Origin: Hymenobacter cavernae
GTDB lineage: Bacteria; Bacteroidota; Bacteroidia; Cytophagales; Hymenobacteraceae
Assembly (NCBI RefSeq): GCF_014641455.1
Contig: NZ_BMHT01000007.1
Span: forward strand, 1-64,000
Direction: 5' to 3'
DNA: 64,000 bases
In this document: positions 41,036 to 49,877 of the stretch, piece by piece
Numbering within the stretch: the stretch's first letter is position 1
Layout of the letters: the number at the start of each line of letters is the position of its first letter
The notes under the pieces: model-generated
Databases searched by the model: none
What the model was told of the DNA's origin: nothing
Seen by the model: the letters and a program-made list of their open reading frames with translations, nothing else
Program-made: the position numbers and the translations under genes

Positions 41036-43609
41036 CTACAGTTTATAAGACAAAGTAGCCGAGAAGTTGCGCGGCGCGATGGGGTTCACGCTGTTGTCGT
41101 CGTGGAGGTTATAGCTCAGCTCGTCGAGGATGTTAGCTAGCTTGAGGCGCACCGAGAAACGCTCGTAGCTGTAGCCCAGCGACGCATCGAACAGCATGTA
41201 GTTAGGAATGGAGATAAGCTTGTAGGTATCCGCTGAGGCATTGATAGGCTGACCATTAACGAATGTGCGCGGATTGCGGCCCGCTACTTTGTCGCCTACG
41301 TAGTAGCCCGTCACGCCAGCCGTCAGACCACGCAGGAAGGTGTTGTCGTCGAACGAGTTGCTGAAGTTGTAGAACAAGCTCAGGTTAGCGGTATGAGCCG
41401 GGTTGTAGCGCAGGCGGCTGCCGTTCTCGTAAATGTTGCTCTTCGTGTAAGCCGTGTTGTTGTAGCTATAGCCCGCAATGAAGGTCCAGCCCAGGTAAGG
41501 CTTGCTTTGCACGTCAACTTCCACGCCCTTACTGGTGACCTGGCCAGCCAGTTCCTGTGCACTTGGCAGGTTGGGGTTGTAGTTGGGCGCACCCACCAAA
41601 ATCGTCTGAACCTGGTTGCTGTTGACGATTTTATAAGCTGTTACGTTGGCCGATAGCAAGCCGTGGAACAGGTCATTCTTGATACCTACTTCGTACTGAT
41701 CGATCAGGGAAGGCGGCAGAGCATTGCCCTGATTGTCGGTTGAGGTGTTCGACTGGGGCGAGAAGGAGTTGGAGTACGAAGCGAACAGGGAGGTGTTCTT
41801 CACCGGCTGGTACACCAGCCCTAGGCGCGGCGAGAAAGCATCATCGTAGCGGCGGTTTTGCTTTACCGTGATGGTCTGCGTGCCGTCGGTTGCTTTCGCG
41901 TAGGTATACACGTCGCTGGGCGTCTCTTGGTAGCTCCAACGCAAGCCAACCAGTGCTTTCACTTTATCGCTGAAGCTCAGCAAATCCTGGGCGTAGAACC
42001 CGGCGCGGCGCGTGTTGCCCAACGTGCGCTGGTTGTAAGCTAGCTTATCAAAGCCACTGGCGCGGTTGGCCGGAGCCCCTAGCTCTTTGCTGCGGTCCAG
42101 AATATTGATCGAGTCGTACGCCTGTGCCGTGTACGACAGGGAGTTAGTATTGTATTGATCGGCATCGGCGCCAACCAACAAGGTATGCCCCAGGAACCCG
42201 GTGCGGAAGTTTCCGGTCAGGTCTAGCTCGGCCAGGTAGTAGTTCTCCGCCGTTTTAGAGCGGTTGAGGCTACGCTGCATATCACCATAAAGGCTGGCTT
42301 TGGAGTGAGCCGGCGAAACCACGGTAGTACCTCGTCTGATTTCTGGCATGGTGCCGTTGTTGATACCAACAGGCCGCGAGCCACTGCGCTGCTCGTTATC
42401 ATAGCGCTGGAAGCCGGCTACGCTCCGAATCTGCCAGGTGTCGTTCAGGCGGCTGGTAAGCGTTGCCGTGGCGCTGGTTTGGGTTGTAGCGTTCTTGGCG
42501 CCCGGCACGTTCAGGAAGCGGCTACGCGACTCTATGATGTTGTAGTCGATGGCCCCAATGCCAAAGTCGGGCGTGCGGCTGTCGCGCAGGTAGTCGCCTT
42601 CCAGCACGAGATTAGTCTTCGGCGTGAGCTTGAACAGCAGGGAAGGATTCACGTACATCCGGTTCGACTGCACCCCATCACGGTAGCTATCGGCGCGCTC
42701 GTAGGTGCCATTGAGGCGGTAGGCTACTTTTTCGCTCTGGCCTACAGCGCCGTACACATCAACTATCGGCTTCACCAACCCGAAGCTGCCCGTGCGGAAG
42801 CTTACCGAGCCGCCGCGCTCAAACCTAGGTTTCTTGGTCACAAGGTTCAGTACGCCGCCAGGACCTACGTTGCCGTACAGGATAGCCGCGCTGCCTTTCA
42901 GCACTTCCATGCTTTCCAAGGAGCTAGCTTCCGGCATCACGCCGTTGTTGAAGCGCACGCCATTCTTAAAGGTGTTGGTGCTGCCGTAAGCAAAGCCACG
43001 GCTGCCTAGCTCTTCCTGCGTGCCGCCCGTGGTGCTGGTCACGTAGATGCCGCTTACGTTCACGATGGCGTCGCTCAGACGCAGTACTTGCTGCTGCTCA
43101 AGCGTTTCCTGATTCACCGTCACCACACTCTGGGGCAGGTCGAAGGGGCGCACCGGCATCTTGCCCACGCTGGTGGGGCGCTGGTTGATGGTGCGCGTTT
43201 CGGTTACGGTTACTTCAGAAAGCTGCTGGGCGCTCTGGGCGAGCTGCATGGTGGGCAGCGTCAGGGTTTCGCCGGCCACTATCGTCACGTTGAACTCCTG
43301 CGGTGCTACGCCTAGGTAGCTTACTACTACCACTTGATTGCCAGCCGGTAAAGCCAGTCGGAACCGTCCGTCGGCGCCCGTGTTAGTGCCCAGCGAAGTG
43401 CCTTTGATCAGGATGCCGACCTGCTCGGCAGGCTGGCCGTCGTTCGTCGTCACCTTCCCCGCAAGGATGCCCTTGTTCTTGTCCGGTACTTCCGAGTGGT
43501 CGATTACGCGCGAAGGCGGAGTAATCATGGCCAACTCGTGCTGGGCCTGAGTGGCCAGCGGCAAACCTAACAGAAGAAGGAAGGGCAGAAGGGGCGTAGA
43601 AGACGGCAT
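41036..43609 (-). CDS. TonB-dependent siderophore receptor
   Basis: The 857-residue outer-membrane protein has a signal peptide (about 1-22), a carboxypeptidase-like regulatory domain (46-130, ILAGKVTTNDGQPAEQVGIL), and a plug domain with the siderophore-receptor pattern (RPFDLPQSVVTVNQETL, VLKGSAAILYGNVGPGGVLN). A 22-strand barrel follows. It resembles the FhuA/FpvA group, which imports ferric hydroxamates and related siderophores. Fur-box-like sites upstream and the PepSY gene downstream support iron-regulated siderophore uptake. Confidence 0.94.
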   Translation of the reverse strand: MPSSTPLLPFLLLLGLPLATQAQHELAMITPPSRVIDHSEVPDKNKGILAGKVTTNDGQPAEQVGILIKGTSLGTNTGADGRFRLALPAGNQVVVVSYLGVAPQEFNVTIVAGETLTLPTMQLAQSAQQLSEVTVTETRTINQRPTSVGKMPVRPFDLPQSVVTVNQETLEQQQVLRLSDAIVNVSGIYVTSTTGGTQEELGSRGFAYGSTNTFKNGVRFNNGVMPEASSLESMEVLKGSAAILYGNVGPGGVLNLVTKKPRFERGGSVSFRTGSFGLVKPIVDVYGAVGQSEKVAYRLNGTYERADSYRDGVQSNRMYVNPSLLFKLTPKTNLVLEGDYLRDSRTPDFGIGAIDYNIIESRSRFLNVPGAKNATTQTSATATLTSRLNDTWQIRSVAGFQRYDNEQRSGSRPVGINNGTMPEIRRGTTVVSPAHSKASLYGDMQRSLNRSKTAENYYLAELDLTGNFRTGFLGHTLLVGADADQYNTNSLSYTAQAYDSINILDRSKELGAPANRASGFDKLAYNQRTLGNTRRAGFYAQDLLSFSDKVKALVGLRWSYQETPSDVYTYAKATDGTQTITVKQNRRYDDAFSPRLGLVYQPVKNTSLFASYSNSFSPQSNTSTDNQGNALPPSLIDQYEVGIKNDLFHGLLSANVTAYKIVNSNQVQTILVGAPNYNPNLPSAQELAGQVTSKGVEVDVQSKPYLGWTFIAGYSYNNTAYTKSNIYENGSRLRYNPAHTANLSLFYNFSNSFDDNTFLRGLTAGVTGYYVGDKVAGRNPRTFVNGQPINASADTYKLISIPNYMLFDASLGYSYERFSVRLKLANILDELSYNLHDDNSVNPIAPRNFSATLSYKL

Positions 43610-43612
43610 AGG

Positions 43613-43671
43613 TTATTTAGACTGCTTAAAAACAATGCAAAAGAACGGTCTATTTAGATTCCTTCAAAATA
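43613..43671 (-). promoter_or_regulatory. two Fur-box-like sites upstream of the receptor
   Basis: TATTTAGATTCCTTCAAAATA (written as two halves: TATTTAGATT at 43651-43660 and CCTTCAAAATA at 43661-43671) is a near-palindrome that differs at one position from the TTTAGAnTnnTTCTAAA form reported for Bacteroidota Fur boxes. A weaker copy, TTTAGACTGCTTAAAAA, starts at 43615, just before the start codon. A third dyad, TTATTT-CT-AAATAA, is at 43692-43705. Repression by Fur under high iron is inferred. Confidence 0.55.
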
Positions 43672-43743
43672 GGGGGTGTTAATTTTTAAGATTATTTCTA
43701 AATAAGCTAAGGCCAATCGATGCTGAGCAACCTAGGTTTGCAT

Positions 43744-43777
43744 AAAAAAAAGCGCCCGGCAGTGCTGCCGGGCGCTT
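43744..43777 (-). terminator. terminator of the LLM oxidoreductase gene
   Basis: AAGCGCCCGGCAG pairs with CTGCCGGGCGCTT, with an uninterrupted A run on the plus strand that gives a U-tail on the minus transcript. Confidence 0.9.
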
Positions 43778-43803
43778 CTAAATTGCTGACCCTAAGAGGT
43801 TTT

Positions 43804-44841
43804 CTACACCGAAACGGCCACTTGTGCCATCCGGGGCGTAAGCTCGAATACCTGGGCCAGCAGCTCATAGGAGCGGAGACGGTCGGCGAAATCGTGGGTG
43901 ATGGTAACAGCCATTACCTCATCAACGCCATAATCGGCGGCCAGTTTGGTGAGCTTGGCGTGCACCTGCTCGGGCGTGCCGCTCACCACGCGCTGGCGCT
44001 GGTAGGCGAGGCGGTCCAGCTCGGCGGCGGTGTAGCGGTAGTCTTTAATTTCGTCGTAAGGAGGAAAGCCAACCCGTTCACCGCGTTCCAGACGCATCAT
44101 TTGCAGCACCAGGGTGTCTTCGAGTTGTTTGGCTTTTTCGGCCGTATCGGCGCAGAGCACAAAGATGGCGACGTTAGCCTGGGGCGTGCGCAACAACGGC
44201 GAAGCGCGAAACTTCTCCTTGTACATGCGCATCATCTGGGGGCCGCCGTTTGGGTTGATGAAGTGCGCAAATGAAAACGCCCAACCTAGGTACGCCGCAA
44301 ACAGCCCGCTTTGCCCACTAGAGCTAAGCAGCCAGCGCTCCGGCACCGTATCAGTAATGGGCGCAGCCTGCACAAACGGACCTTCGCCGTGCTCGTCGGT
44401 AAGGTAGCGGTCGAGGTCTTGCAACTGATCGATAAAGTCGTTTTCGTCGAATTTATTGGCCGGGTTCAGGATGGACGCCGTGAGCCGGTCGCCGCCGGGC
44501 GCCCGGCCAATACCTAGGTCGATGCGGTTCGGGTAGAGCGTTTCCAGCATCCGGAAGTTTTCGGCTACCTTCAGGGCGCTGTAGTGGGGCAGCATCACGC
44601 CACCCGAACCCAGGCGCAGGTGCTCGGTTTCGGCGCCCAGCCGCGCCAACAGCACCTCCGGCGTAGTGCCCGCCAGCGAGCCCGCGTTGTGGTGCTCCGA
44701 CACCCAATAGCGGGTGTAGCCCAAGCGGTCGGCAAGGTGGGCCAGCTCAATGGTATTCTGAATGGCCTGCCGCGCCGTAGTGCCTTGCGGTATAGGCGAT
44801 TGATCTAAGACGCTAAGGCTGATTTGCTTCGTGGATTCCAT
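43804..44841 (-). CDS. LLM-class flavin-dependent oxidoreductase
   Basis: The 345-residue product belongs to the bacterial-luciferase-like monooxygenases: LSVLDQSPIPQGTTARQAI at the start, YTRYWVSEHHN, GSGGVMLPHYSALKVAENFR, LGIGRAPGGDRLTA, and SGTPEQV near the end. This subgroup (YhbW-like) uses FMN; the substrate is unknown. It is a single gene with its own terminator. Confidence 0.93.
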   Translation of the reverse strand: MESTKQISLSVLDQSPIPQGTTARQAIQNTIELAHLADRLGYTRYWVSEHHNAGSLAGTTPEVLLARLGAETEHLRLGSGGVMLPHYSALKVAENFRMLETLYPNRIDLGIGRAPGGDRLTASILNPANKFDENDFIDQLQDLDRYLTDEHGEGPFVQAAPITDTVPERWLLSSSGQSGLFAAYLGWAFSFAHFINPNGGPQMMRMYKEKFRASPLLRTPQANVAIFVLCADTAEKAKQLEDTLVLQMMRLERGERVGFPPYDEIKDYRYTAAELDRLAYQRQRVVSGTPEQVHAKLTKLAADYGVDEVMAVTITHDFADRLRSYELLAQVFELTPRMAQVAVSV

Positions 44842-44991
44842 GGTAATAGAGCGTTATACCTAGGTAAACAAGCAAGGAGGGCTAGGGTTCAACAGGCGCC
44901 GGTTTGGCCAGCAGTACGAGGGCAAAGTGGGGTAAAGGAAAATGATTATCTACGCAGAAGCTGCCGAAAGTTGCCCCTTTTTGCCTGAGCA

Positions 44992-45081
44992 GTAGCGCGA
45001 AAATCCGTTTCGCGACGAGCAGCGCGAGTTCTGCCACCTAGGTACTCGCTTTGCTCGTCGCGAAACGGATTTTCGCGCTAC
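44992..45081. repeat. GTAGCGCGAAAATCCGTTTC inverted repeat
   Basis: Arms of 38 bp (44992-45029 and 45044-45081) pair with few mismatches round GCCACCTAGGT. It lies in the 346-bp divergent gap 44842-45187; apart from it only a near -7 box (TACCTTCG at 45173) precedes the exporter gene. Confidence 0.83.
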
Positions 45082-45187
45082 CGAACGGTGATTGTCTACA
45101 GACCTCAGGGTGTCGGACCGGCAGGCAGCGCGTTTACTTGGCCGCATTCGGGTTAAAACCCGCGGCAGCCCTACCTTCGCCGCTACT

Positions 45188-45952
45188 ATGACCCTCACGC
45201 TTCTACTGCTCTGCTGTTTTGCCTTTCTGGCCGGTTTCATCGACTCTATTGTGGGCGGCGGCGGCCTGATTCAGACGCCTGCCATGCTGCTGCTGTTGCC
45301 GGCCGTGCCCGTGCCAACGGTGCTTGGAACGGGCAAAGTGTCCTCTATTTCCGGCACGGCTATGGCCTTGCAGCGCTTCGCCGGCAAGGTGCCGATTCGC
45401 TGGCGCTCAGTGGGCGTAGCGGCCGTGGTAGCCGGCGTGATGTCGTTTGTGGGCGCGCGGGTGGTCACGCTGCTACCCTCGGAGCTGCTGCGGCCGCTGG
45501 TGCTGGGGCTGCTGGTGGTTATTGCCATCTACACCTTCTGGCGCAAAGATTTCGGCGCTATTCACGCACCCCGCCTCGACGACCGCCGGGAGGTACTGTT
45601 TGGCATCGGCATTGGCCTAATTATCGGGTTCTACGATGGTTTTTTCGGCCCCGGCACGGGCAGCTTCCTGCTGTTTGCCTTCGTGGGCCTTTTCGGCTAC
45701 GATTTCCTGAGCGCGTCGGCTTCATCGAAAGTCGTAAACGTGGCTACTAACCTCACCAGCCTGGCCTACTTCGCCTATACTGGCCACATTATCTGGCACA
45801 TCGCCCTGCCGATGGCGGCGTGCAACGTGACAGGCTCCGTGCTAGGCACCCGCGTGGCGCTGAAACGCGGCGTGGGGTTTGTGCGGGTGCTGTTCCTGGT
45901 GGTAGTCTGCGGAATAATCGTGCGCCTGGCCTGGGACACGTTTTTCAAGTAA
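45188..45952 (+). CDS. TauE/SafE (TSUP) family membrane exporter
   Basis: The 254-residue protein has about seven or eight membrane segments and the two TSUP repeats: AFLAGFIDSIVGGGGLIQTP in the first half and GIGLIIGFYDGFFGPGTGSF in the second. The family moves sulfite, sulfoacetate and related anions. The ATG at 45188 starts the first helix; the longer frame is rejected because it would put a basic, non-membrane tail first. Confidence 0.93.
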   Translation: MTLTLLLLCCFAFLAGFIDSIVGGGGLIQTPAMLLLLPAVPVPTVLGTGKVSSISGTAMALQRFAGKVPIRWRSVGVAAVVAGVMSFVGARVVTLLPSELLRPLVLGLLVVIAIYTFWRKDFGAIHAPRLDDRREVLFGIGIGLIIGFYDGFFGPGTGSFLLFAFVGLFGYDFLSASASSKVVNVATNLTSLAYFAYTGHIIWHIALPMAACNVTGSVLGTRVALKRGVGFVRVLFLVVVCGIIVRLAWDTFFK

Positions 45953-45960
45953 GTAAAAAC

Positions 45961-46188
45961 GTCTGTCATCCTGAGCGGCGCGCAGCAGAGCGAAGGACCT
46001 CCCTCTCTTACACGCAAAACCATTTTAAACGCCCTAAACCTTAGATAAGCCCAAGTCTCTAAAGCTAGGTTTGGTACCATACCAAAGAGGGCTGTAGGCG
46101 TATTAGTTGAGTTTTGGGCATTTAAAAGGCTTTTCGCTAATCATAGGGAGGTCCTTCACTCCGCGTTGCTGCGTTCAGGACGACAAGC
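45961..46188. repeat. long CTGTCATCCTGAGC repeat, copy 2
   Basis: The outer ends (CTGTCATCCTGAGC... and GTTCAGGACGACA) are inverted, and the inner block GGACCTCCCTATGATTAGCG (minus strand, near 46140) matches 63250-63275 and 10738-10760. The centre holds AGCTAGGTTT. At about 228 bp it is longer than the other families and has non-symmetric sequence inside, as a short mobile element would. Confidence 0.75.
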
Positions 46189-46207
46189 GGTTTTTGTTAC
46201 TTTTAAC

Positions 46208-46702
46208 CTACTCTTCGCCCCGGCTAGCAGGCAGACCCGGCGCCGCGTTGCCCTGCGCACCGCGGGTGCTGGGCACGCCCATTTTCTGCTCGCGCTTCTG
46301 CTGGTAACGGTTGAACTGCTCCGGCGTGAGGACGTCCTTCAGTGCCGCGACGCGCGAGGCACCGATGTCCTGCGCCATGCGGTTTAGGTTGGGTAAGTCG
46401 GCTTTGTAGCGGTTGCTGGCGGTTTCCATGTTGCGCACGCTAGTTAGGTTGATCTGGCGTACCTTTTCCACCTGCTGCGGCGTGAGCGCCAGGCCCTGGC
46501 GCATGTTTTCGGTGAGAGCGTTGGCACGTTCCTCAATCCGGGCTGAGCTAGGTGCCGGCGTCGCGCTGGCCGTCGGCAGCGTGGTTTTTGTTTTTTCGGA
46601 AGGACCGTTGGCAGGTTTAACTTTGGTCTTAATGGTTGTCTGCGCCTGTCCGGCCACGGCAGCAGCCAGCACAAACGACAAGGCAAGGAGGGAAGTCTTC
46701 AT
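46208..46702 (-). CDS. exported LTxxQ (Spy/CpxP-like) protein
   Basis: The 164-residue product has a signal peptide (ending AVAGQAQ), a Lys/Pro/Ser-rich linker, and a helical region with two LTPxQ motifs (LALTPQQVEKVRQI and DVLTPEQFNRYQQKREQKMG) as in Spy and CpxP. These act as periplasmic chaperones or envelope-stress sensors, but function in Bacteroidota is not established. A -7 box is found upstream. Confidence 0.82.
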   Translation of the reverse strand: MKTSLLALSFVLAAAVAGQAQTTIKTKVKPANGPSEKTKTTLPTASATPAPSSARIEERANALTENMRQGLALTPQQVEKVRQINLTSVRNMETASNRYKADLPNLNRMAQDIGASRVAALKDVLTPEQFNRYQQKREQKMGVPSTRGAQGNAAPGLPASRGEE

Positions 46703-46778
46703 TAGATAAAAAGCAGCAAAAGAGGAAGTCAGGCTGAAAAACGGCGAAAGTCAGGGGAAAAACGGAGCAATTTGCCGC

Positions 46779-46786
46779 CAAAAGTA
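46779..46786 (-). promoter_or_regulatory. -7 box (TACTTTTG) of the LTxxQ gene
   Basis: An exact TAnnTTTG match on the minus strand, 77 bp upstream of the ATG, in the divergent gap with the SDR gene. Confidence 0.45.
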
Positions 46787-46895
46787 ACAGCGTTTCGTCG
46801 CTAACGTTCCCAAATAGCACTTTCATACGCTGTCGTGCCAAAATCTGTGATGGCCGAAGCGCAACCTTTCCGCCCCGGTTTCCTTACAAGTTGGT

Positions 46896-47930
46896 ATGAA
46901 GCGAGAAAACCGAACTAACTGGCTCGTGGCTGCTGCGGCCGGAGCTGTCTTTGCCGCCGCCACCGTGTGGCGCAACCGCCGTGGCTCCTACGACCTCGAC
47001 GGCCGGGTGGTACTCATCACGGGCGGCTCGCGGGGGCTAGGTCTGGTGCTGGCCCGACAAGCCGTGTCCGAAGGCGCGAAAGTAGCCATCTGTGCCCGCG
47101 ACGCCGAGGAGCTGGAGCGCGCCCGTCAGGAACTGGCGGCTGATGGCGCCGAAGTAATTGCCCTTTCCCGCGACCTCACCGATGCCGACGCGGTGCGCAC
47201 CATGGTGGCGGAAGTCCAGCAAAAGCTAGGTCCTATTGATGTGCTGGTCAACAACGCCGGCATCATCACCGCCGGCCCGCTCGACAACACTGAGCTGCGC
47301 GACTACGAAGACTCGATGGATACGCACTTCTGGGCACCGCTGCACGCCATGCAGGCCGTGCTACCCTCCATGCGCCGCCGCGGCGAAGGCCGGATTGTGA
47401 ATATTGCTTCCTTGGGTGGCAAAGTGGCTATTCCTCACTTGGCTCCTTACAGCGCGAGTAAGTTTGCGCTGGTGGGCTTGTCGGAAGGTTTTCGGGCGGA
47501 GCTGTCGCAGCACGGTATTGTTGTCACCACGGTTTGCCCTGGCTTGCTGCGCACGGGCAGCGCCCGCCACGCCATCGTGAAAGGCCAGCATAAAAAGGAG
47601 TACAGCTGGTTTACCATCGCCGATTCGATGCCGTTCTGGACGCTCAGCGCCGAAACGGCCGCCCGCCAGATCTGGAACGCCTGCCGCCGCGGCGACGGCG
47701 AAATCATCCTGAGCGTACCGGCCAAGGTGCTGGCCGCCTTCCACGGCCTCATGCCCGGCGCCGCTACCGACATCCTAGGTTGGGTAAACCGCAGCCTGCC
47801 CGGCCCCAGCGAACGAGGCAACGAACGCCGCCACGGCTACGAAAGCGAAACGCCCCTCACCCAGTCATGGCTTACCACGCTCACCCGCAAAGCTGAGAAG
47901 CAGAACAACGAGCTGAGCAGCAATCGGTAG
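46896..47930 (+). CDS. membrane-anchored SDR oxidoreductase
   Basis: The 344-residue protein has an N-terminal hydrophobic segment (about 9-24) and then a classical short-chain dehydrogenase: TGGSRGLG (42-49), NNAG (119-122), Ser172, and Y185-SAS-K189. It uses NAD(P)H to reduce or oxidise a carbonyl or alcohol; substrate unknown. The C-terminus extends about 60 residues past the usual SDR core with a charged tail. Confidence 0.92.
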   Translation: MKRENRTNWLVAAAAGAVFAAATVWRNRRGSYDLDGRVVLITGGSRGLGLVLARQAVSEGAKVAICARDAEELERARQELAADGAEVIALSRDLTDADAVRTMVAEVQQKLGPIDVLVNNAGIITAGPLDNTELRDYEDSMDTHFWAPLHAMQAVLPSMRRRGEGRIVNIASLGGKVAIPHLAPYSASKFALVGLSEGFRAELSQHGIVVTTVCPGLLRTGSARHAIVKGQHKKEYSWFTIADSMPFWTLSAETAARQIWNACRRGDGEIILSVPAKVLAAFHGLMPGAATDILGWVNRSLPGPSERGNERRHGYESETPLTQSWLTTLTRKAEKQNNELSSNR

Positions 47931-47951
47931 GTAGAAAGGACAAGGCTATAG

Positions 47952-48047
47952 GAACGTCATGCTGAGCTTGCCGAAGCATCTCTACCGCCAAAGTAAATCT
48001 GATTACTACAGCAGTAGAGATGCTTCGGCAAGCTCAGCATGACGTTC
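47952..48047. repeat. GAACGTCATGCTGAGC inverted repeat, 34-bp perfect arms
   Basis: Arms 47952-47985 and 48014-48047 are exact complements, same family as 23574-23671. A false frame for the next gene runs into its right arm. Confidence 0.88.
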
Positions 48048-48121
48048 TTTATATCGGTTGCATTTATATAGTTGCGCTTTCAATACCTTGGGCAGATAAA
48101 CGCTTATCTGCCATTTCCTCC

Positions 48122-48862
48122 GTGACGTTTCCCGTTCAACTGGCACTTGGGCCGTTGATCTTGCCGGTGCATTTACTTTGCGAGGTGCTGGCGTACTCGC
48201 TCGGCTACCGCCTCTACAATCGCCTGCGTAATCCTGCCCAGGACCGCATCAGCACCGAACACCGGCTTTGGATATTCGTGGGCGCGGCGGCAGGGGCGCT
48301 GTTTGGCTCACGTATCCTAGGTTTGCTCGAACACCCTGATTTACTGCTGCATCCGCCAGGCGGCTTTACGTATTATCTCACCAATAAAACTATTGTCGGT
48401 GGTTTGCTGGGCGGCCTGATCGGGGTGGAGCTAACCAAGAAATACCTAGGTGTCACGGCATCCTCCGGCGACCTGATGGTGTACCCGTTGCTGCTCGGCA
48501 TGGGGCTGGGTCGCGTCGGGTGCTTTCTCAGCGGCCTCGAAGATGGCACCTACGGCACGGCCACCACGCTGCCCTGGGGCCTCGACTTCGGCGACGGAAT
48601 ACGCCGCCACCCCACTAATCTCTACGAAATCCTGTTTTTGCTCGCCCTCGGCCTAGGTTTGTGGCTCCTGGAGCGCCGCCGACCGCTCGCTGATGGTATC
48701 CGGTTTCGGCTGTTTCTGGCTTCGTACCTGTTGTTTCGGCTACTGGTGGAGTTCCTGAAGCCTACGCCACCGCTACCGGGGCTAGGTCTCACGGCCATTC
48801 AGTGGGCGTGCGTGGCGGGGCTGGGGTATTATGCGTGGCTGTTTGGGCGGGAAACCCTGTAG
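48122..48862 (+). CDS. Lgt-like (prolipoprotein diacylglyceryl transferase family) membrane protein
   Basis: The 246-residue product has about seven membrane segments and the Lgt signature GLGRVGCFLSG, followed by RHPTNLYE. Lgt transfers diacylglyceryl from phosphatidylglycerol to prolipoproteins. The family resemblance is clear, but some usual Lgt positions differ (the second half of the signature reads SGLEDGTYG rather than NGCCYG-like). It could be the housekeeping enzyme or a paralogue acting on another acceptor. The GTG at 48122 is chosen because upstream sequence is repeat-derived. A radical SAM gene lies 1 kb downstream. Confidence 0.75.
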   Translation: MTFPVQLALGPLILPVHLLCEVLAYSLGYRLYNRLRNPAQDRISTEHRLWIFVGAAAGALFGSRILGLLEHPDLLLHPPGGFTYYLTNKTIVGGLLGGLIGVELTKKYLGVTASSGDLMVYPLLLGMGLGRVGCFLSGLEDGTYGTATTLPWGLDFGDGIRRHPTNLYEILFLLALGLGLWLLERRRPLADGIRFRLFLASYLLFRLLVEFLKPTPPLPGLGLTAIQWACVAGLGYYAWLFGRETL

Positions 48863-48905
48863 GAATTATACCAAATTATCTAGTATAGAAGTAGCTTGCG
48901 AAATA

Positions 48906-49256
48906 ATGAGCCGCTTTAAGAAAATGTACATGACTTGTTGGACAAGAGAAATAATCAGAAGTAAACTACAAGAATGGCAAGCTGATAAGTTAAGTAGTAG
49001 CCAAATATGCGAGTGGGCACAGAGTGAATGGTGGCCACTACAAGATGATTATGACGATATTGAAAAGAAAGATAGCTCTTGGGAATCAGTTTGCAGAGAT
49101 GTATTATGGATGCTCGAAGACATGAAGGCATACTGTCTCTTCAAAGAAGATATCCCCGCACTTTTATCTTATTTAGATACGCAGGTAGGAGGATATTTTG
49201 ATGGCAAGAATAAGTTTGATGCTTATATGACTAAGTCCAAGTGGTCTGTAAAATAA
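48906..49256 (+). CDS. AT-rich small protein of unknown function
   Basis: This 116-residue frame (MSRFKKMYMTCWTREIIRSK at the start) has low GC unlike its neighbours. It is acidic and Trp-rich (CWTREIIRSKLQEW, ICEWAQSEWWPLQDD), with a helical look. I recognise no family for certain; the size and composition recall immunity proteins of polymorphic toxins, but no toxin is adjacent. Together with the next gene it looks recently acquired. A later ATG at 48924 is the alternative start. Confidence 0.6.
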   Translation: MSRFKKMYMTCWTREIIRSKLQEWQADKLSSSQICEWAQSEWWPLQDDYDDIEKKDSSWESVCRDVLWMLEDMKAYCLFKEDIPALLSYLDTQVGGYFDGKNKFDAYMTKSKWSVK

Positions 49257-49280
49257 AATACATCTTTTTGTATTATAGTT

Positions 49281-49817
49281 ATGGGGTTCGGTTTTAATTT
49301 ATTTGTTGCTTTTATATTATTTCCTCTTACTGTAATATGTGGCTTGATATGGCTATTTACAAGAAAAAAGGTGTTTTTGCAGTTTATTGGTGTTATCTGG
49401 GTGTTGATAGTGTCGTTGATTGTCTTTGTTATGATAACTAAGGTCTTATTTGGTAATAGAAACATTGAACGTGATGATCTTTATGGAGAGTATATAATTG
49501 ATAGAAGTAAGTTCCCCGGTAGACAAGCAGATTGGCAATACAATCATTTTCGGTTTCAAATTACTAGGGATGATAAATTTTACTTTTACTTAATGGAAGA
49601 GGGTAAAGTAGTCAAGGTGTACACAGGTGCCGTTAGCTTTCTAGAAGATTACGTAAGGCCTAGGCTCGTTTTACAAATTAATACACCAACATATCATATA
49701 ATAGAAGACAATCCAACGCTTTACTACACAGGTTCTTCTTTTTATTATGTCTTTAATTCTCCGAAATTCGGCAACGTGTTTTTTGTAAAGGGAGACTGGA
49801 AGCCTATAGATGAATAG
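49281..49817 (+). CDS. AT-rich membrane protein of unknown function
   Basis: The 178-residue product has two membrane segments (about 6-25 and 32-56) followed by a soluble beta-rich domain of about 120 residues (FRFQITRDDKFYFYLMEEGK, YHIIEDNPTLYYTGSS). Its GC is far below the window average and codon use is AT-ending, in common with the gene before it. No family is recognised. The 24-bp spacing suggests the two are co-transcribed and arrived together. Confidence 0.62.
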   Translation: MGFGFNLFVAFILFPLTVICGLIWLFTRKKVFLQFIGVIWVLIVSLIVFVMITKVLFGNRNIERDDLYGEYIIDRSKFPGRQADWQYNHFRFQITRDDKFYFYLMEEGKVVKVYTGAVSFLEDYVRPRLVLQINTPTYHIIEDNPTLYYTGSSFYYVFNSPKFGNVFFVKGDWKPIDE

Positions 49818-49877
49818 CTAGAGCAGCTTATAGTGACTTTCTCAACTTCAATTGCTTTCTCCATTAGCTATAGTCAC

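Noticed and set aside
48020..48121. Longer start for the Lgt-like gene
   Set aside because: The first codons are repeat sequence shared with another gap; the GTG at 48122 fits the first membrane segment better.
48906..49817. Toxin-immunity pair
   Set aside because: The size and AT content are suggestive, but no toxin domain or catalytic motif can be seen, so only the unusual composition is reported.
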